From: Yoonia sp. R2331
Lineage (GTDB): Bacteria > Pseudomonadota > Alphaproteobacteria > Rhodobacterales > Rhodobacteraceae
Length of the DNA: 64,000 nucleotides
NCBI RefSeq assembly: GCF_041103235.1
Contig: NZ_JBGCUN010000001.1
Span: forward strand, 124,001 to 188,000
Direction: 5' to 3'
The position numbers and the translations under genes were made by a program. Under the pieces are notes generated by a model that was given only the letters and a program-made list of their open reading frames with translations, was not told where the DNA came from and did no database searches. Shown one piece after another: positions 60,621-64,000 of this stretch; positions within the stretch are counted from its first letter, which is position 1; the number at the start of each line of letters is the position of its first letter.

Positions 60621-61724
60621 ATGTCGCAGCACTCTCTTTTGATCCTGGCCGGTGATGGTATCGGCCCCGAAGTGATGGATCAGGTCAAGCGGATCATCGG
60701 TTGGTTCGGTGACAAGCGCGATCTTGCCTTTGATGTGTCCGAGGATCTGGTGGGAGGTGCTGCCTATGACGTGCACGGTGTGCCGTTGGCGGATGCCACG
60801 ATGGACAAGGCGCAAGAGGTGGACGCGGTGCTGCTGGGGGCCGTGGGCGGCCCGGCCTATGACAACCTTGATTTCAGCGTCAAGCCAGAGCGGGGCCTGC
60901 TGCGCCTGCGCAAGGAAATGGACCTGTTTGCCAACCTGCGTCCGGCGCAGTGCTTTGACGCGCTGGCCGATTTTTCGTCGTTGAAAAAGGACGTGGTTGC
61001 CGGGCTCGACATCATGATCGTGCGCGAGTTGACCAGCGGTGTCTATTTCGGCGAGCCGCGCGGCGTGCATATCGAGGACAACATGCGCGTGGGCATCAAC
61101 ACGCAACGCTATACCGAGGCCGAGATTGAGCGTGCCGCCCGCGCCGCCTTTGATCTGGCGATGAAGCGCGACAAGCGCCTGTGTTCGATGGAAAAAGCCA
61201 ACGTGATGGAAAGCGGTATTCTGTGGCGCGATGTGGTCACAGAGGTCCATGCGGATTACCCCGAGGTCGAGCTGTCGCATATGTATGCCGACAATGGCGC
61301 GATGCAGTTGGTGCGCGCGCCCAAGCAATTTGACGTCATTCTGACGGACAATCTGTTTGGTGATATTCTGTCCGATTGCGCCGCGATGCTGACCGGTAGC
61401 CTTGGGATGCTGCCCTCTGCCTCGCTTGGTCTGCCGATGGCAAATGGACGCCCGAAGGCGATGTATGAACCGGTCCACGGTTCTGCCCCCGACATCGCCG
61501 GTCAGGGCAAGGCCAACCCGATTGCCTGTATCCTGAGCTTTGCCATGGCGCTGCGCTATTCCTTTGACGAAGGCGCCGAAGCGGATCGTCTGGAAGCGGC
61601 GATTGAAAAGGTGCTGGCCGATGGCGCGCGCACCGGTGATCTGATGGGGCCAGAAGGCGGCACCCCGCTGAACACCGTGCAGATGGGCGATGTGATTTTG
61701 GCCGCACTTGATGACAGCCTCTGA
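60621..61724 (+). CDS. leuB: 3-isopropylmalate dehydrogenase LeuB
   Basis: 367 residues of the isocitrate/isopropylmalate dehydrogenase family: start [61 protein letters not shown] (as [11 protein letters not shown]) and [17 protein letters not shown]. It makes 2-ketoisocaproate using NAD. The ATG at 60621 has AAGGA 10 bases upstream. It is separated from leuCD by about 4 kb of other genes. Overlaps the SDR gene by 14 bases. Confidence 0.97.
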   Translation: MSQHSLLILAGDGIGPEVMDQVKRIIGWFGDKRDLAFDVSEDLVGGAAYDVHGVPLADATMDKAQEVDAVLLGAVGGPAYDNLDFSVKPERGLLRLRKEMDLFANLRPAQCFDALADFSSLKKDVVAGLDIMIVRELTSGVYFGEPRGVHIEDNMRVGINTQRYTEAEIERAARAAFDLAMKRDKRLCSMEKANVMESGILWRDVVTEVHADYPEVELSHMYADNGAMQLVRAPKQFDVILTDNLFGDILSDCAAMLTGSLGMLPSASLGLPMANGRPKAMYEPVHGSAPDIAGQGKANPIACILSFAMALRYSFDEGAEADRLEAAIEKVLADGARTGDLMGPEGGTPLNTVQMGDVILAALDDSL

Positions 61725-62463
61725 CGCGCCACTTGCCCTTGTCACCGGTGCCGCACGCGGCATCGGATTGGCGACCACAAAGCTGATGCTGGCCGAGGGT
61801 TGGCAGGTGGTGATGGTCGACCGTGATGCGGACGCCTTGGCAGAAGCCTGTGCCGGGCTGGACGGTGTGACACCGAAGGTGGTCGATGTTTCGGACGCGG
61901 AGCAGGTTGCGGCGCTGATGGGTGATCTGGGCACTGGGTTAGATGCGCTGGTCAACAACGCCGGTGTGGCCGATTTCGGCCCGATTGACACCACCGATTT
62001 CGCCCGTTGGCGCACCGTGATGGAGACCAATCTGGACGGTGTGTTCCTGACCAGTCAGGCGGCGGCACCACTGCTGAAGGCGCGCAAGGGTGCGATTGTG
62101 AATATCGCCAGCATCTCTGGCTTGCGGGCCAGCACGCTGCGGGTGGCCTATGGCACCTCAAAGGCTGCTGTGATCCAGCTCACCAAGCAGCAGGCGGCGG
62201 AATGGGGCGAATTTGGCGTGCGGTCCAATTGCATTTGCCCCGGTCCGGTACGCACCAAGCTGGCGATGGCGGTGCACACCCAAGATATCATTGATGCCTA
62301 TCATGATGCGATCCCGTTGAACCGCTATGGGCAGGAAAGCGAAATCGCCGAAGCCATCGTGTTCCTTGCATCGCAGCGTGCAAGTTATATTACGGGGCAA
62401 GTTCTGGCCGTGGATGGCGGGTTCGAGGCCACAGGTGTGGGCCTGCCTGCGCTTCGCGACTGA
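61711..62463 (+). CDS. short-chain dehydrogenase/reductase
   Basis: 250 residues: cofactor motif TGAARGIG (about 10-17), NNAG (NNAGVAD), catalytic Ser in [11 protein letters not shown], Tyr and Lys in [10 protein letters not shown] classical NAD(P)-dependent SDR; substrate unknown. The ATG at 61711 lies inside leuB (14-base overlap), so it is translated together with leuB. Confidence 0.92.
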   Translation: MTASDAPLALVTGAARGIGLATTKLMLAEGWQVVMVDRDADALAEACAGLDGVTPKVVDVSDAEQVAALMGDLGTGLDALVNNAGVADFGPIDTTDFARWRTVMETNLDGVFLTSQAAAPLLKARKGAIVNIASISGLRASTLRVAYGTSKAAVIQLTKQQAAEWGEFGVRSNCICPGPVRTKLAMAVHTQDIIDAYHDAIPLNRYGQESEIAEAIVFLASQRASYITGQVLAVDGGFEATGVGLPALRD

Positions 62464-62489
62464 CCCGCCACAAACTGGATTGAAACGCT

Positions 62490-63554
62490 ATGTCTGCCAA
62501 TGCCCGGGGCGCTCTTTTTGCGTTGCTTGCTTTTGCGATCTTTGCCACGCATGACGTGCTGATCAAGTTTCTGGGTGGAATCTATTCGCCAATCCAGATC
62601 GTGTTCTACAGCGTGCTGCTGAGCTTTCCGTTGGCGACGCTGACCCTGATGCGCGACGCCAAGCCGGGCACATTGTTGCCGGTACACCCGTGGTGGATGG
62701 CGCTGCGCACGGTGGCAGCCGTGATCACTGGCCTGTCGGCGTTCTATGCCTTTAGTGTGCTGCCGCTGGCGCAGACCTATGCGATCCTGTTTGCGGCCCC
62801 CTTGCTGATCACCGTTCTTGCGATTCCCGTGCTGGGCGAAACCGTGCGGTTGCGCCGGTGGATGGCGGTTCTGGTCGGCTTGGCAGGGGTGATGATCGTG
62901 TTGCAACCCGGTGCAACCGATCTGACGCTGGGCCATCTGGCGGCGATGGCAGCGGCGGTGGGTGGATCCGTGGCCTCGATCATTGTGCGCAAGATCGGTG
63001 CGGATGAGCGGCCCGTGGTGCTGATGCTGTACCCGATGGTGGCCAACTTTGTGCTGATGGGGATTGCAGTTGGCTTTGTGTATGTGCCGATGCCGTTTAC
63101 GCATCTGGCGATGTTGGCGGTGATCGCGGTGCTGGCCTTTGTCGCCGGGCGGCTGGTCATCTCGGCCTATAAGGCGGGCGAGGCGGCGATTGTGGCCCCG
63201 ATGCAATACAGTCAGATCATTTGGGCCGCGCTTTTTGGCTTTTTCATCTTTGGCGAAGCGGTGGAGACCCCAACCATCATTGGCGCGGCGGTGATCATCG
63301 CCAGCGGTCTTTACATCGTGTTGCGCGAAAGCCGGCCCGAGGCTTCGCAGAACGCGCCGGTGCTGCGGACCCGCAGCCGGTTTGAGACCGGCACATTTCT
63401 GCGCACCCCACGCATGGGTATCCCTAAGCGCACGCCGGCCCCGCGCGCAGCACCCGCCACAACAGCACCATCGGCAACCGCCAAGCCGCATATGCGCGGC
63501 CTGCCGGGGCGTGTCCCGCCGGTGGCTGAGGCGCGCCGGGATGATGCCGAATAG
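62490..63554 (+). CDS. DMT-superfamily (EamA) exporter
   Basis: 354 residues: two EamA repeats giving ten membrane helices over about 290 residues, then a hydrophilic Pro/Ala/Arg-rich cytoplasmic tail of about 60 residues with little structure. DMT proteins export metabolites such as amino acids. Begins 26 bases after the SDR gene on the same strand. Confidence 0.9.
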   Translation: MSANARGALFALLAFAIFATHDVLIKFLGGIYSPIQIVFYSVLLSFPLATLTLMRDAKPGTLLPVHPWWMALRTVAAVITGLSAFYAFSVLPLAQTYAILFAAPLLITVLAIPVLGETVRLRRWMAVLVGLAGVMIVLQPGATDLTLGHLAAMAAAVGGSVASIIVRKIGADERPVVLMLYPMVANFVLMGIAVGFVYVPMPFTHLAMLAVIAVLAFVAGRLVISAYKAGEAAIVAPMQYSQIIWAALFGFFIFGEAVETPTIIGAAVIIASGLYIVLRESRPEASQNAPVLRTRSRFETGTFLRTPRMGIPKRTPAPRAAPATTAPSATAKPHMRGLPGRVPPVAEARRDDAE

Positions 63555-63596
63555 GCTTGTCAAAATACGCGCCTCCGGCTAGGACGCCGCCACGGT

Positions 63597-63673
63597 CGGG
63601 CTGTAGCGCAGCCTGGTAGCGCACCTGCTTCGGGAGCAGGGGGTCGGAGGTTCGAATCCTCTCAGCCCGACCA
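63597..63673 (+). tRNA. tRNA-Pro (anticodon CGG)
   Basis: 77-nt cloverleaf. Acceptor CGGGCTG pairs with CAGCCCG; D-loop AGCGCAGCCTGGTAGCG; anticodon stem CCTGC/GCAGG with loop TTCGGGA, anticodon CGG; T-loop GGTTCGAATCC; encoded CCA end. Reads CCG proline codons. Confidence 0.97.
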
Positions 63674-64000
63674 GATCGCCGACGCGAAAAGCTTGGCTGA
63701 CTTACCCCCAAAGGATGGTGATTGATCTGGATTGCGAGTGGCTTTTGATCCGGGTGCTGTGAGGGCGCGTGAAAGCCCGACGGACTGGGTGCTACAAATA
63801 CGTGAGCCACGTGGAGGGGCAATTTCTTTCAAAGAAATTGGCTTCAAATCCTTTGAAAGGATTTGGCACCAGACTTTCGTGAAAGTCTGTTTTGTCCCAG
63901 ATCGCGCGCGTCGTTGGGGATGATTTCAGAGATCGGGTCGGTTTGAAGCGCAGGCGCGTTGCCCGCACATCGGGCGCCACGCAGGGGTGCGAAGGTCAGG
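63674..64000. other. end of window, no gene recognised apart from hairpin element
   Basis: Short open frames cross this stretch on both strands, but they run through the three-hairpin repeat and none has a ribosome-binding site or recognisable motif. Nothing else can be supported. Confidence 0.5.
63820..63889. repeat. triple tight-hairpin element
   Basis: Three hairpins in a row: arms CAATTTCTTT/AAAGAAATTG (63820-63840), CAAATCCTT/AAGGATTTG with TGA loop (63845-63865), and CAGACTTTC/GAAAGTCTG (63870-63889). Hairpins 2 and 3 correspond in length, spacing and loop to the element at 33408-33451, with paired base changes in the stems. Confidence 0.8.

Noticed and set aside
60606-62030. 474-codon minus-strand frame opposite leuB and the SDR
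   Set aside because: Antisense to two well-supported enzymes and without motifs.
62385-63563. 392-codon minus-strand frame opposite the DMT exporter
   Set aside because: His/Gln/Arg-rich composition typical of antisense frames; the plus-strand exporter is clear.
63732-63923. 63-codon plus-strand frame near the window end
   Set aside because: It crosses the three-hairpin repeat, has no ribosome-binding site, and its sequence is explained by the repeat.

Overview
The window is chromosomal DNA from an alphaproteobacterium, most probably Rhodobacterales (Roseobacter lineage). This is inferred from high GC, very dense operons with 4-base ATGA overlaps, a TAXI-type TRAP transporter next to a UspA protein, paired dimethylglycine/sarcosine-dehydrogenase-like flavoproteins, the small (bacterial 4.5S-type) SRP RNA and the rsfS-rlmH-gpmI-envC-ctpA order. 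I cannot name the genus. I see no rRNA, CRISPR array, prophage or insertion sequence.

Layout. 0-5 kb: a tiny lipoprotein, rsgA, ffs, a cyclic-nucleotide phosphodiesterase/nucleotidase, nudC and a START-like protein. 5.1-8.5 kb: one regulatory unit (PepSY protein, OmpR-type regulator, histidine kinase, small membrane protein, cytochrome b561) with two near-identical promoter/operator copies. 8.5-16 kb: a LacI-controlled carbohydrate ABC operon with a cytoplasmic glycosidase-like beta-propeller and a 2-hydroxyacid dehydrogenase. 16-18.6 kb: an SLT lytic transglycosylase, an AEC permease, hspQ and uspA. 18.6-33.4 kb: an apparently catabolic region with a TRAP-TAXI transporter, RpiR and LysR regulators, a BKACE enzyme, an aminotransferase, a DUF1185 protein, a hydrolase, a flavin monooxygenase, an aldehyde dehydrogenase, a gamma-glutamyltransferase and a thiolase. 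33.5-41.8 kb: free-methionine-sulfoxide reductase, then a XRE-cupin-controlled methylamine/one-carbon operon with two related flavoprotein-folate enzymes. 42-47 kb: cell-envelope and ribosome housekeeping genes. 47-52.7 kb: an accessory patch with a DUF2975/XRE pair next to a truncated metallo-beta-lactamase-fold gene, an MscS channel, a SOUL protein and an NTF2-LuxR fusion regulator. 53-63.6 kb: the leucine genes leuC, leuD and leuB, interrupted by three tandem paralogous Tat-signal proteins, a membrane protein, an exported phosphatase-like protein and a LysR/NmrA pair, then an SDR, a DMT exporter and tRNA-Pro(CGG).

The most interesting signals are: (1) a structured repeat family of tandem tight hairpins at 33.4 kb and 63.8 kb whose stems show compensatory changes; (2) the three-copy Tat-signal family with a winged-helix-like segment inside the leuC-leuD interval; (3) the duplicated two-component promoter at 5.9 and 8.4 kb; (4) a perfect CtrA-type box before a 24-residue peptide; and (5) a 19-codon leader ORF overlapping the start of rsfS.
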